From NCBI GenBank assembly GCA_937995985.1, contig CALKIR010000056.1, forward strand, positions 1 through 64,000: a DNA stretch of 64,000 bases, in the 5' to 3' direction. The position numbers and the translations under genes were made by a program. The DNA is from an uncultured Alcaligenaceae bacterium. Its GTDB lineage: Bacteria > Pseudomonadota > Gammaproteobacteria > Burkholderiales > Burkholderiaceae_B. This document shows positions 42,182 through 51,207 of the stretch, piece after piece (positions within the stretch are counted from its first letter, which is position 1; each line of letters opens with the position of its first letter). The notes under the pieces were generated by a model. The model saw only the letters and a list, made by a program, of their open reading frames with translations, was not told the DNA's origin and ran no database searches.

Positions 42182-42886
42182 TTAGATTTGCTGGTCGGCG
42201 CGGGAAATTTCCGCACGCATTTGTTGAATGACTTTGGCGTAGTCAGGCTGCCCAAAGATGGCGGAACCTGCTACAAAAGTATCCGCACCCGCTTGGCGAA
42301 TGGCTGCAATATTATGCACCCCAATGCCGCCATCCACCTGTAGATGGATGGGATGGCCTCCCGCTTGTACCCATTGGTCGATGCGATTGCGGGTGTGACG
42401 TATTTTCTCTAGGGTAGAGGGGATAAAGCGCTGGCCCCCAAAGCCAGGGTTGACAGACATCAATAAAATTAGATCAATGTGATCCATGAGATGATCCAGC
42501 CAATGTAAAGGGGTGCCAGGATTCAGGACCAGTCCTGCTTTGCAGCCTGCGGCGCGAATGAGCCCCAAGGTACGATGAGGGTGGCGTGAGGCCTCAGGAT
42601 GAAAACTGATTAAATCAGCGCCCGCTTCAGCAAAAGGCTGTACGATATTATCTACTGGCTCGACCATGAGATGTACATCTATAGGGGCTTGGGTTAATGG
42701 TCGTAGGGCGGCACAGACCATAGGGCCAAAGCTAAGATTAGGGACAAAGTGATTGTCCATGACATCAAAGTGGATCCAATCTGCACCCGCTTTGAGGACA
42801 TCGTGCACCTCTTGACCAAGGCGCGTACAATCAGCAGCTAAGATACTGGGGGCAATAATTGCCTGTGCAGGAGAGTGTGAGGGCAT
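42182..42886 (-). CDS. rpe: Ribulose-phosphate 3-epimerase
   Basis: Rpe (234 residues from the ATG at 42886) interconverts ribulose-5-phosphate and xylulose-5-phosphate. It is a TIM barrel with APSILAADCTRLG, WIHFDVMDNHFVPN (metal ligands His and Asp), VHLMVEPV, VNPGFGGQRFIPS and QVDGGIG with the second catalytic Asp. A TTG five codons upstream is possible but not needed. It is divergent from apaG and followed by gph. Confidence 0.95.
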   Translation of the reverse strand: MPSHSPAQAIIAPSILAADCTRLGQEVHDVLKAGADWIHFDVMDNHFVPNLSFGPMVCAALRPLTQAPIDVHLMVEPVDNIVQPFAEAGADLISFHPEASRHPHRTLGLIRAAGCKAGLVLNPGTPLHWLDHLMDHIDLILLMSVNPGFGGQRFIPSTLEKIRHTRNRIDQWVQAGGHPIHLQVDGGIGVHNIAAIRQAGADTFVAGSAIFGQPDYAKVIQQMRAEISRADQQI

Positions 42887-42993
42887 GGTTATCGTGTACA
42901 AAAAATTGCATAAACAAAAAAGTTCTGTGCCATTATTATAGGTTTAATAGATAAATAGGCCACTTTTAGTGGCCAAAATTTACGGAGGTTTAT

Positions 42994-43368
42994 ATGACGG
43001 TAGGCAATGTGGTTGTAAAGGTGACTCCACAGTTCATCGCCGAGCAGTCTAGCCCAGAGGAGCAAAGGTATATTTTTGCTTATCGGGTCAATATAGAAAA
43101 TAAAAGTACTCAGGCGATTCAGGTAATTAGCCGTCATTGGATTATTACGGATGGGGATGGGCAGGTCCAAGAGGTGCGGGGGCTGGGTGTGGTTGGCCAG
43201 CAGCCTTTGATTCCCCCTGGCCAAGGCTTTGAATATACTAGCGGTTGTCCTTTGCCAACGCCGGTCGGCACCATGGAGGGGACGTACTACTGTGTGGATG
43301 AGCAGGGGGTCCCTTTTGAATTGCCCATTGAGCGTTTTGTCTTATCAGTGCCACGGACTTTACACTAA
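42994..43368 (+). CDS. apaG: ApaG domain protein
   Basis: The 124-residue protein is a single fibronectin-like ApaG/DUF525 domain: YIFAYRVNIENKSTQAIQVISRHWIITDGDG and then VRGLGVVGQQPLIPPGQGFEYTSGCPLPTPVGTMEGTY, which is close to the family consensus. In E. coli it is linked to cobalt resistance and magnesium efflux genetics; biochemical function is unclear. A good GGAGG ribosome site lies upstream of the ATG. It is divergent from rpe and precedes mltA. Confidence 0.95.
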   Translation: MTVGNVVVKVTPQFIAEQSSPEEQRYIFAYRVNIENKSTQAIQVISRHWIITDGDGQVQEVRGLGVVGQQPLIPPGQGFEYTSGCPLPTPVGTMEGTYYCVDEQGVPFELPIERFVLSVPRTLH

Positions 43369-43449
43369 GTAAGTTGGTGCATTGTGCTATTGGCACATCT
43401 GTGACAGTGTGTGTTCCAGCCTTTTTGTATTCATTCAAGGGTGTTATTT

Positions 43450-44721
43450 ATGGGTCTAAGACATTGGATAGGGGTGGGGATAGTAGCGCTATTGGCTGCG
43501 TGTGCAAGTCAAATACCAGTCCACTCGCCTAAAGAAAAAAAAGATATTGTGTTTGAGCCGTTGCAGGTCCCTGCTTTGGATCAGATGAGGGATACGGCAG
43601 AGCGCCCTTTAAAAGGACGTTTTCAAGCGGTGACTTGGGCGGCGCTGCCTGGGTGGCAGGAGGATAATTTAGAGTCCGTATGGCAAGGATTGATAAATAA
43701 CTGTAAGGGGTTAATGCGTCCTATTAGCGGAGGATTGCATCATCCTGCTCGGGCCACGCCCAAAGCTTGGCAGCCTGTATGTGCTGCAGCACAACAAAGT
43801 GGATTAAACGAGTATGCCAGTGCAGCACAGGTGCGGCAGTTTTTAGAAGAGCATTTACAGCCCTGGCGTTTATTAGATGAGCAGGGGCAGATTGCACGCA
43901 ATACAGTGACTGGTTATTACGAGCCTGTGATTGAGGCAGCGCCTTATCGGCAGCCGGGTTATGAGTGGCCGTTATATGCCGTGCCAGAGGATTTATTAAC
44001 CATTGATTTAGGGAGTGTGTATCCTGAGTTAGCAGGTAAGCGTATTCGCGGTAAGCTCGAGGGTAACCGAGTAGTGCCTTATGATACACGGGCTGAAATT
44101 GCTGCCAATCCGGAGCGTCAGCCACGCGCATTGGTATGGGCCAAGGATCCTGTGGAGGCTTTCTTTTTGCAAATACAGGGTTCAGGGCGGGCACGTTTTG
44201 AAAATGGCCAGTCCGTACGCTTAGCGTATGCGGATCATAATGGACATCCTTATACTTCTATTGGTAAGTGGTTAGCAGATAGAGGGGAAATGCCGTTGGC
44301 TCAGGCCTCCATGCAAAATATTAAATTATGGGCACAGCGCCATCCTCATCGTGTCCAAGAAATGCTCAATGCAAATGCTGCTATGGTATTTTTTGAGTTA
44401 GAGCAGATCAATGATGAGAAGCTTGGTCCCAAGGGGGCTTATGGTATTCCTTTGATTGCTGAGCGTGCCATTGCCGTTGATCCTGATTTTGTGCCTTTAG
44501 GCAGTTTGGTGTATATGGCCAGTACATATCCTGGGTCCTCGCAGCCATTACGGCGTGTAGTCTTTGCACAGGATACGGGTGCAGCCATTAAGGGCGCTGC
44601 ACGGATGGACTTTTACTGGGGCAGTGGTGAGCAGGCGGGGGCGTTAGCCGGTAGAATGAAACAACCTGGTGAATTATGGGTGCTTTGGCCTAAACAAGCT
44701 GGTGCACCGACTGCGCGATGA
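43450..44721 (+). CDS. mltA: Membrane-bound lytic murein transglycosylase A
   Basis: MltA (423 residues from the ATG at 43450, with AAGGGTG upstream) cuts glycan strands of peptidoglycan. The N-terminus is a lipoprotein signal (GIVALLAACAS, lipobox Cys near residue 18), so it should be anchored in the outer membrane. The MltA domain has RNTVTGYYEPVIEA, VFFLQIQGSGRARFENG-like strand, and the C-terminal 3D domain with catalytic Asp in FAQDTGAAIKGAARMDFYWG. The frame extends 13 codons upstream but without a signal-peptide role. Its end overlaps the next gene by 4 bases. Confidence 0.94.
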   Translation: MGLRHWIGVGIVALLAACASQIPVHSPKEKKDIVFEPLQVPALDQMRDTAERPLKGRFQAVTWAALPGWQEDNLESVWQGLINNCKGLMRPISGGLHHPARATPKAWQPVCAAAQQSGLNEYASAAQVRQFLEEHLQPWRLLDEQGQIARNTVTGYYEPVIEAAPYRQPGYEWPLYAVPEDLLTIDLGSVYPELAGKRIRGKLEGNRVVPYDTRAEIAANPERQPRALVWAKDPVEAFFLQIQGSGRARFENGQSVRLAYADHNGHPYTSIGKWLADRGEMPLAQASMQNIKLWAQRHPHRVQEMLNANAAMVFFELEQINDEKLGPKGAYGIPLIAERAIAVDPDFVPLGSLVYMASTYPGSSQPLRRVVFAQDTGAAIKGAARMDFYWGSGEQAGALAGRMKQPGELWVLWPKQAGAPTAR

Positions 44722-45944
44722 AGCATAAACAAGAGAAAATCCTAATTTGCGGGGGCGGTTTGGCCGGCATGGCCGCCGCCCTTGGTTTGAAAAAAGCTGG
44801 CTTTGAGGTGGAGATTTTAGCTCCGCGTCATTCTCCCTTGAGTTTAGAGCCTGAGCAGTACCATCCTCGGGTCTATGCCCTGTCTGTGGCTAGTCAACAG
44901 TTTTTAGAACGCTTGGGGGTTTGGGGCTTAATGCCTGCCGAACGTAATACTCCAGTGCGGACCATGCAGGTATTTGGGGATGCATCAGGGACACTTACTC
45001 TAGAAGCCTGGCAGATTATGCGTGATGAGCTGGCCTGGATAGTTGAGTCCGGCACAATGGAGCACGCCTTGCTACAGGCTTTACAGGTGTTTGGGGTGCC
45101 TTGGCGAGAGGCTTTATTTGAGCGCTTTCATCAACAGGGAGCTGGGCAGCGTGGGGTACTGACAGCTTGCGGACAGTTTATTGCTGCTGATTTGGTTATC
45201 GGTGCTGATGGCGCACGTTCTAAGGTACGTGCAGCGGCCCATATTGCTCATGATTATTATGCCTATGGTGACAGTGGCATTGTGACGCATTTGAATGCAG
45301 CATTACCCCATCAAAACATTGCCCGTCAATGGTTTACGGGGGACAGTATTTTGGCTTTGTTGCCGATGCCAGAAACGAGTCAGGGGCCGCAGGTCTCGAT
45401 GGTGTGGTCGGTGCGACAGGCAGTAGCGGATGCATTGATGGCGCTGCCTGCCGAAGCGCGAGCACAACAGCTGGAGCAACATTTATTAGCCATTAGCGAA
45501 GGGTGTTTGGGGGCCTTGAGCGTGCGGAGTTCAGTTCATGCTTTTCCACTGACTTTTGAGCGGTCTGCAATGGTGGCTCCTGGGGTTGCATTGGTTGGGG
45601 ATGCGGCGCATCGAGTGCACCCGCTCGCTGGGCAGGGGCTCAATCTAGGGTTTGGGGATGTTGCGGAACTTATTCGCATTTTAAGTACCCAATCAAAATA
45701 TCAAGGGGTGGGTGATTGTTCCGTCCTGAGTCGTTATCGGCGCAAACGGGCCGAGCCAATTTTTGCAATGCGTTGGGTGACCCATGGATTGCATCAGCTT
45801 TTTGGTTTGCCAGGGGTGCCAGCCATGGTTGCCCGAAATGTCGGCATGCGTTTAGTGAATCGGCTGCCCTTGGTTAAACGATTGCTCATCCAAGAGGCTG
45901 CGGGCATCACCTCTCAGTTGTTTTCTCATACAAAAAGGAGTTGA
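44718..45944 (+). CDS. UbiH/UbiF-family FAD-dependent hydroxylase
   Basis: The 408-residue flavoprotein is a second member of the ubiquinone hydroxylase family. It has the FAD motif ICGGGLAGMAAALGLKKAGF, the middle DLVIGADGARSKVR motif and the second FAD motif LVGDAAHRVHPLAGQGLNLGFGD, the HPLAGQGLN form found in UbiH, UbiF and UbiI. It cannot be assigned to one ring position by eye. It is translationally coupled to mltA (4-bp overlap) and followed by dsbC. With UbiM at 83, the organism has at least two such hydroxylases. Confidence 0.9.
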   Translation: MKHKQEKILICGGGLAGMAAALGLKKAGFEVEILAPRHSPLSLEPEQYHPRVYALSVASQQFLERLGVWGLMPAERNTPVRTMQVFGDASGTLTLEAWQIMRDELAWIVESGTMEHALLQALQVFGVPWREALFERFHQQGAGQRGVLTACGQFIAADLVIGADGARSKVRAAAHIAHDYYAYGDSGIVTHLNAALPHQNIARQWFTGDSILALLPMPETSQGPQVSMVWSVRQAVADALMALPAEARAQQLEQHLLAISEGCLGALSVRSSVHAFPLTFERSAMVAPGVALVGDAAHRVHPLAGQGLNLGFGDVAELIRILSTQSKYQGVGDCSVLSRYRRKRAEPIFAMRWVTHGLHQLFGLPGVPAMVARNVGMRLVNRLPLVKRLLIQEAAGITSQLFSHTKRS

Positions 45945-45975
45945 CCTCGGTAAGGGCCGTGGGTCTTTGTTATCT

Positions 45976-46791
45976 ATGAAATTCAGAGCACACAAGATTA
46001 TTGCAAAAGTGTTGGTTGCTTGGGGGGTGTCTGCAGTAGCAGGGGGGGGAGCTTGGGCAGATGAGGCTGCGGTAGAGGCTACTCAGTCCGTGTCCTCTTC
46101 TGTGGTTGAGCAGATTAAGAGCAAGTTTGAACAAGTATTTGAGGGGATTGAGGTTGATGAGGTACGAGCCACCCCTTTCCCTGAGTTGTACGAGGTACGA
46201 TTAGGTACGGATTTGTTGTACACCAATCAGGGGCTCGATTTTGTATTACAGGGGGCGTTGGTTGATGTGGCGACGCTGACAGATTTGACTGCCCAGCGAA
46301 TCGAAGAGCTAAATAGGGTGGATTTTGCGCAGATGCCTTTGGATTGGGCTGTTAAGCAGGTCAAAGGAACGGGCAGTCGGCAGGTAGTGGTATTTGAGGA
46401 TCCTAATTGCGTCTACTGCAAGCGTCTCCATGAAACCTTCGCAGAGCTGGATGATTTGACCGTCTATACTCTGATGTTTCCCATTCTGGCTCCCGATTCT
46501 CGGACCATTGCTGAGCATGTGTGGTGTGCTGATAATGCCGCCCAAGTCTGGTCTGATTGGATGCTCAAGGAACAACGTCCTGCCGAGCTAAGCTGTGAGC
46601 ACCCTATTGATGAGTTGCTTAAATATGGTTTGAGTTTGGGGGTACAGGGTACACCAGCTATGTTTTTTGAGGATGGTTCGCGGGTAAACGGTTGGTTGCC
46701 TGCTGATAAGCTTGAGGCCAAACTACAAGCGGTAAGTGAACGGCTTCATGAGGCTGCGCAGTCGTCTGCTGTAGGCGATGATGGCCGTTGA
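45976..46791 (+). CDS. dsbC: DsbC family thiol:disulfide isomerase
   Basis: The 271-residue periplasmic protein rearranges wrong disulfides. A signal peptide precedes the mature part (cut near GAWA, residue 29). Next is the N-terminal dimerisation domain (about 40-100), then the thioredoxin domain with FEDPNCVYCKRLHETF; the active site is CVYC where E. coli DsbC has CGYC. The cis-Pro is in GVQGTPAMFFEDG. I use the ATG at 45976; a TTG three codons earlier is unlikely. The gene runs in the same direction as the upstream hydroxylase and the downstream helicase. Confidence 0.93.
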   Translation: MKFRAHKIIAKVLVAWGVSAVAGGGAWADEAAVEATQSVSSSVVEQIKSKFEQVFEGIEVDEVRATPFPELYEVRLGTDLLYTNQGLDFVLQGALVDVATLTDLTAQRIEELNRVDFAQMPLDWAVKQVKGTGSRQVVVFEDPNCVYCKRLHETFAELDDLTVYTLMFPILAPDSRTIAEHVWCADNAAQVWSDWMLKEQRPAELSCEHPIDELLKYGLSLGVQGTPAMFFEDGSRVNGWLPADKLEAKLQAVSERLHEAAQSSAVGDDGR

Positions 46792-46813
46792 TTGAAACGA
46801 CCAGGAGGGAAAT

Positions 46814-49048
46814 ATTAGCAATCGTCGTCTTCGTTTTATTCCCAGAGGCATTACTCCTACGTTTGAGCAGCAGCTCATTCAATTGTCTCAACAGCGCATT
46901 AGTTTAATTGAGGCCGGTGCAGGCACGGCTAAAACAACTACTTTGGCGTTGCGAGTAGGTGAGGCTTTGGCACGTGGTTTAGCTCCGGAGGAGATTTTAA
47001 TCTGGGTGTTTACGGATGAGGCTGCCGCAGTATTTAAAGAGCGTTTGCGTGCACTGGGGGTGGCAAAACATTTAGTACGGCGTTTGCGCATTGATACAGT
47101 AGAGCGCTTTGCTCAGTCTGTATGGAGTGAGTTAGAGACGCGAGAGGTGCCTGTTTATGGTTCTTTGGCTGAGTTGCAGGCGCCTATTTTACAAGCTTTG
47201 GAGCAGTGTAGTGTTCGGTATGGGGAGCGTTATCCCTATTTGGAAATTCGTAGCCATGCCGCAGCGCTGAGCCAATTTTTTATGACGCAACTGCGTCTCA
47301 AGCTTCGTTTGTCATTGCTGGATGAGGAGGCGAGTCTGAGTCCAGAGGAGCGGGCAGAGTTACTTCAGGTCCCATTGAGTGAGTATTTATGGACCCTTTC
47401 TTATGAGCGGGTGCGGTTGAGTGCCTTTGGTGAGGCGCTTTTTAGGGGACCTTTTGATGCCAGTTACGATTTGGCACGTGAATTATCTTTATATCCCGAT
47501 CGGGCTCAATGGTTGCCTTGTTTTAAGCTGATCATCGTTGATGAGCTGCACGATATGAATGCCACAGCGTTTGCTATTTTGCGGGCGTTATTACAGGTTG
47601 AGCATGCTTATTTAGTGGCAGCAGGTGATAGTGATCAGGTGATTTATTCCCATATGGGAGCGGATAAACGCTATTTGCATGAGCATTTTCAAATGTGTTT
47701 TGCAGAGGTGAGCCGGTATCAGCTCGGGCGCAGTTATCGCTATGGGCCTTGGTTAGCCTTAAGTATGGGGGTATTTAAACATAAAAAAATAGAATCAGGG
47801 CTGGCTCGAGAGACACCCATTGAGTTGTGCTTTTATGAGCAGAATCAACAGTCTGAGCAGTTGCTTCGTGCTGTGATTGCACGGGGAGGCAAAGAAAAGG
47901 ATAAGGCGGGTCAGTGTGCGGTGATTATGCGCGCACAGCATCAGTCTGTATTACTAGAAAATGCGTTGTTAATGGAGCAGGTGCCTTATCAATGTGTGGG
48001 GTTTGTTCCGTATTTGAAGCGGGATGAAATTTTATTTATACGCGGCTTATTGGTTATTGCCTTACAGTCTTTTAATGATTTAAGTGCGCGTACCTTAGAA
48101 GGAATGGTGCGGGCGTTAAGTATATTTGGTGAGGCGCAGTTAGGACTAGATGAAATTGCCAAGGTGCAACAGGAAATTATTCAAGAGCCTACAATACTGC
48201 GTTATTTTTATGAGGTGCGTTTGCTAGAGTACAGCTCGGAGGCTTCTGGGCGTCGTAATCGTGCAGCCATTGAGTTAATACAGAGTTTTGGTGCGGATGC
48301 GCCGGCAGCGCCCATGCTTGATGCCTTGTATGCCTGTTTGGATATACAAGCGTTGGCGCGGCGTATTTATTTAGAAACAGAGCAGGCGCAGATTATTACT
48401 GAATCTATCTTGGGGCTGCGGCATTTTGCGCAGCAGCAAAAGTGCACGATTATGCAGCTGCATCAGTGGTTGACCCAGGCTGATTCTTTGGCTGAGCATG
48501 GGGCCTTTTATGTGCCTGAGGGGCATCGTGAGCAGCGCTCGGCAGGGAGGGTAACTTTATTATGTGCGGCTCAGGCCAAGGGAACAGAGTTTGATCATGT
48601 GTTTGTGCCTTTTTTGGCCCAAGGCGAGTTTCCTCGTGTGCAGCAGCCTTCTATAAATGAGGAAAATTTATTTTATGTGGCGTGTACCCGCGCCAAACAG
48701 TCGTTAACTTTATTTATGCCCAAGGAAGTGCATTTGCGCAGTCCTTTTGTGGAGCGAATGCACATAACAGAGGTGCAGGCAGCCGCACAGCAGCATTTGT
48801 ATTGGATGGCACAGCGCCAAGAGCGGCTACAGCGGGCTGCACGAGCACCTCAGGCCCAAGGCCAGATTGAGCGTACTAAGGAGCGCAGTGCTCCGGTGTC
48901 TCAACGGATATATTTGCAGGTGCCTTATGTAGAGAAGGATGAGGCCAAGGCCTTGGGGGCACGCTGGGATCCACAGCGGCGGTTGTGGTATGTGCCGGCT
49001 GGGGTCGCAGCGGCACCGTTATTACAACGGTGGCCGCGTAGCCACTGA
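46814..49048 (+). CDS. UvrD-like superfamily I helicase with C-terminal DUF5710, possible ATT start
   Basis: This helicase has all SF1A motifs: Walker A EAGAGTAKTTTL, IIVDELHDMN (motif II), AAGDSDQVIYSHMG (III), LGRSYRYG (IV), CAAQAKGTEFDHVFV (V) and YVACTRAKQSL (VI). The last 50 residues (YLQVPYVEKDEAKALGARWD, then RRLWYVPAG) match DUF5710, a small domain seen in DNA-related proteins. The first standard start in frame, TTG 46883, would leave only nine residues before Walker A and cut the Q-motif region TPTFEQQLIQLSQQ. The frame is open to a TGA at 46793-46798 region with no ATG, GTG or TTG before 46883, but a perfect AGGAGG (46803-46808) sits 5 bases before ATT at 46814. I therefore propose ATT initiation, giving 744 residues. 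Confidence 0.82.
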   Translation: MSNRRLRFIPRGITPTFEQQLIQLSQQRISLIEAGAGTAKTTTLALRVGEALARGLAPEEILIWVFTDEAAAVFKERLRALGVAKHLVRRLRIDTVERFAQSVWSELETREVPVYGSLAELQAPILQALEQCSVRYGERYPYLEIRSHAAALSQFFMTQLRLKLRLSLLDEEASLSPEERAELLQVPLSEYLWTLSYERVRLSAFGEALFRGPFDASYDLARELSLYPDRAQWLPCFKLIIVDELHDMNATAFAILRALLQVEHAYLVAAGDSDQVIYSHMGADKRYLHEHFQMCFAEVSRYQLGRSYRYGPWLALSMGVFKHKKIESGLARETPIELCFYEQNQQSEQLLRAVIARGGKEKDKAGQCAVIMRAQHQSVLLENALLMEQVPYQCVGFVPYLKRDEILFIRGLLVIALQSFNDLSARTLEGMVRALSIFGEAQLGLDEIAKVQQEIIQEPTILRYFYEVRLLEYSSEASGRRNRAAIELIQSFGADAPAAPMLDALYACLDIQALARRIYLETEQAQIITESILGLRHFAQQQKCTIMQLHQWLTQADSLAEHGAFYVPEGHREQRSAGRVTLLCAAQAKGTEFDHVFVPFLAQGEFPRVQQPSINEENLFYVACTRAKQSLTLFMPKEVHLRSPFVERMHITEVQAAAQQHLYWMAQRQERLQRAARAPQAQGQIERTKERSAPVSQRIYLQVPYVEKDEAKALGARWDPQRRLWYVPAGVAAAPLLQRWPRSH

Positions 49049-49873
49049 TTACACCCCAAGGATTCGCTTGGCCAATGCAATGACTGGAGCATCCACCATT
49101 TTTCCATCAACAGAGAATGCTTCGCCTTGGTATTTTTCGTTGGCTTGTAGGACGCGTTGCGCCCAGTCGCGTTCGTGCTCAGTCGGCATAAAGCCCTGGT
49201 TGACTGTATCGACTTGGCGTGGGTGGATGCATAATTTGGCTCCAAACCCATAGGCACGTGCTTGGCGTACGGATTGTTCAAGCAGTTCCTTATCAGTTGT
49301 GGAGGCAATAACGCCATCGACTGGGGCCTCAAGACCTGCTAATCGGGACGCCAAGGCCAGCTCTGCCCTAAAGGCATTGAGTTGGGTTTCTAAGGGGTCG
49401 CATTTCATGCCCATATCAAGCTGAAAATCAATGGTCCCAAACATGAGACGGTGTACCCCTTCTAGGGCGCTGAGTAGCCGTGCATGCGCTAGGCCCGTGG
49501 CGGTTTCAATGAGCAGGGCCAATTGGGTCCGCTTGGGCTTGAGAGTAACTACTTGTTCGACATCATAGGTATGTTCTGCTTTGGGCAACACCCAGCCTGC
49601 AAGTTGAAACTTACTGAGAGCATTCATGTCATCATGCCCCCATGGACTATTGAGGGGGTTTATGCGTACCCAAATTCTTTTTAACAGACTGTCATCTTCT
49701 TTACTTTGTTCTGTGAGCCAGTCACATAATGCATCTCGAGCGGTTGCCTTGGCATCAATGGCCACAGCATCTTCGAGATCGATGATGACCGCATCAGCAT
49801 TGGTATCAAGAGCCTTTTCAAAGCGATCCACGCGACTTGCTGGCACAAATAAAAAGGAACGAATGCTCGCCAT
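49049..49873 (-). CDS. ccl: HpcH/HpaI (CitE-type) CoA-ester lyase, probable (S)-citramalyl-CoA lyase
   Basis: The 274-residue protein has the CitE fold: SFLFVPASRVDRFEKAL, ADAVIIDLEDAVA with metal-binding Glu-Asp, VRINPLNSPWGHDD, LLIETATGLAHA and LMFGTIDFQLDMG. Such lyases split citramalyl-CoA, malyl-CoA or citryl-CoA into acetyl-CoA plus a keto acid. In the gene set here (MaoC-like hydratase, acyl-CoA dehydrogenase, MmgE/PrpD, CoA-transferase, divergent LysR) the expected reaction is citramalyl-CoA to pyruvate plus acetyl-CoA, the last step of itaconate degradation. Its specific substrate is inferred from context. It is the last gene of the five-gene run. Confidence 0.82.
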   Translation of the reverse strand: MASIRSFLFVPASRVDRFEKALDTNADAVIIDLEDAVAIDAKATARDALCDWLTEQSKEDDSLLKRIWVRINPLNSPWGHDDMNALSKFQLAGWVLPKAEHTYDVEQVVTLKPKRTQLALLIETATGLAHARLLSALEGVHRLMFGTIDFQLDMGMKCDPLETQLNAFRAELALASRLAGLEAPVDGVIASTTDKELLEQSVRQARAYGFGAKLCIHPRQVDTVNQGFMPTEHERDWAQRVLQANEKYQGEAFSVDGKMVDAPVIALAKRILGV

Positions 49874-49908
49874 GGTTATCCTTTATAAATAAAAGGGGTT
49901 GAGGTCGT

Positions 49909-51099
49909 TTAGATGACTGCTCGGTCCCGTAGTTGAGCAATGTCATCAGCGTGGTAGCCCAGTTGCTGGAGTATTGATTCGCTATGCTCTCCAAGGGCGG
50001 GGATGGGATCCATGCGGTATTCAAATGAGCTGTGTACCCCAGGAGGAAGTAGGGCAGGCAGGCTGCCTACAGGAGAGTCCACATGGGTCCAGCGTTGGCG
50101 AGCTTGTAGTTGGGGGTGCTGCCAGAGGTCATGCATGGTGTTGAGATGGCCATTAGCGATGCCTGCTTGCTCCAGCCGTTGGGTCAGCTCGGCAACATTC
50201 ATGGTCGCAAAGACTTGATGGATGATTTCATCAAGTTGTGCTCGGTTTTGGCTGCGCTTGCTGTTGTCATCAAAACGCGGGTCGGTGCTAAGTTCAGGCT
50301 GCTCTAGTACAGCATCGCAAAATACCTTCCATTCACGTTCATTTTGTAAGCCCAAGATAACCGAGCGGCCATCGCCCGCGGTAAAAGGGCCGTAGGGGTA
50401 AATAGCAGCATGACTTGCACCCGAGCGTACTGGGGGCTCAGCTCCTTTGTAGGTATAGTACAAGGGAAAGCCCATCCATTCTGCCAAGGCCTCTAGCATA
50501 GAGACCTCGATGCGCTCGCCTTTATTGGTTTTATGACGCTGCAGTAAGGCGGCCAAGATAGAGTTATACGCGTATATGCCGGCTGCAATATCAGCGATGG
50601 AAATCCCTGCCTTAGAAGGAGTTTCAGGAGTGCCGGTTACCGATAAAAAGCCCGCCTCGCTTTGTACCAGTAAGTCATAAGCTTTTTTAGTTGTATAGGG
50701 ACCTTTTTCTCCATAGCCGGAGATATCACACACAATAAGCTGTGGGTGCTGAGGGGCTAAGCTGTCATAATCAAGTCCGAGTCGTTTGGTGGCTCCAGGG
50801 GCCAAGTTTTGTACTAGTACATCAGCCTCGGCCAGCAGTTTTTGCATGATCTCCATTCCTGCTGGGTCTTTGAGGTTGAGGGTAAGACTTTCTTTTGAGC
50901 GGTTAATCCACACAAAATGTGAGGCCATGCCATCAACACGATCATCATATTGACGGGCAAAGTCGCCCTCTTTGGGGCGCTCTATTTTGATGACGCGTGC
51001 CCCTAAATCAGCCAAATGGCGCGTGCATAATGGGGCAGCCACGGCGTGTTCTAAGCTGATAACAGTGATTCCATCTAAGGGTCGCTGTGAGGGTGTCAT
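49909..51099 (-). CDS. ict: CaiB/BaiF class III CoA-transferase, probable itaconate CoA-transferase
   Basis: The 396-residue enzyme belongs to class III CoA-transferases, which pass CoA between carboxylic acids through an aspartyl-CoA intermediate. The N-terminal part has VISLEHAVAAPLCTRHLADLGARVIKIER; the catalytic Asp142 lies in KKAYDLLVQ. The C-terminal ALGEHSESILQQLG closes the interlocked fold. In the analogous Pseudomonas locus the family member activates itaconate with succinyl-CoA. The context here is the same, so I give that function, with the caution that the family has many acid specificities. Confidence 0.8.
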   Translation of the reverse strand: MTPSQRPLDGITVISLEHAVAAPLCTRHLADLGARVIKIERPKEGDFARQYDDRVDGMASHFVWINRSKESLTLNLKDPAGMEIMQKLLAEADVLVQNLAPGATKRLGLDYDSLAPQHPQLIVCDISGYGEKGPYTTKKAYDLLVQSEAGFLSVTGTPETPSKAGISIADIAAGIYAYNSILAALLQRHKTNKGERIEVSMLEALAEWMGFPLYYTYKGAEPPVRSGASHAAIYPYGPFTAGDGRSVILGLQNEREWKVFCDAVLEQPELSTDPRFDDNSKRSQNRAQLDEIIHQVFATMNVAELTQRLEQAGIANGHLNTMHDLWQHPQLQARQRWTHVDSPVGSLPALLPPGVHSSFEYRMDPIPALGEHSESILQQLGYHADDIAQLRDRAVI

Positions 51100-51207
51100 G
51101 GATGATTCCTAAGCAAAATAATTAATTGAGGGATAAAAAAGAGGAGATGGTTTCATGTAACTAATCATAACCCAAGGGGCCTGATTAAGTGGTTTATGAA
51201 AGGTTAA

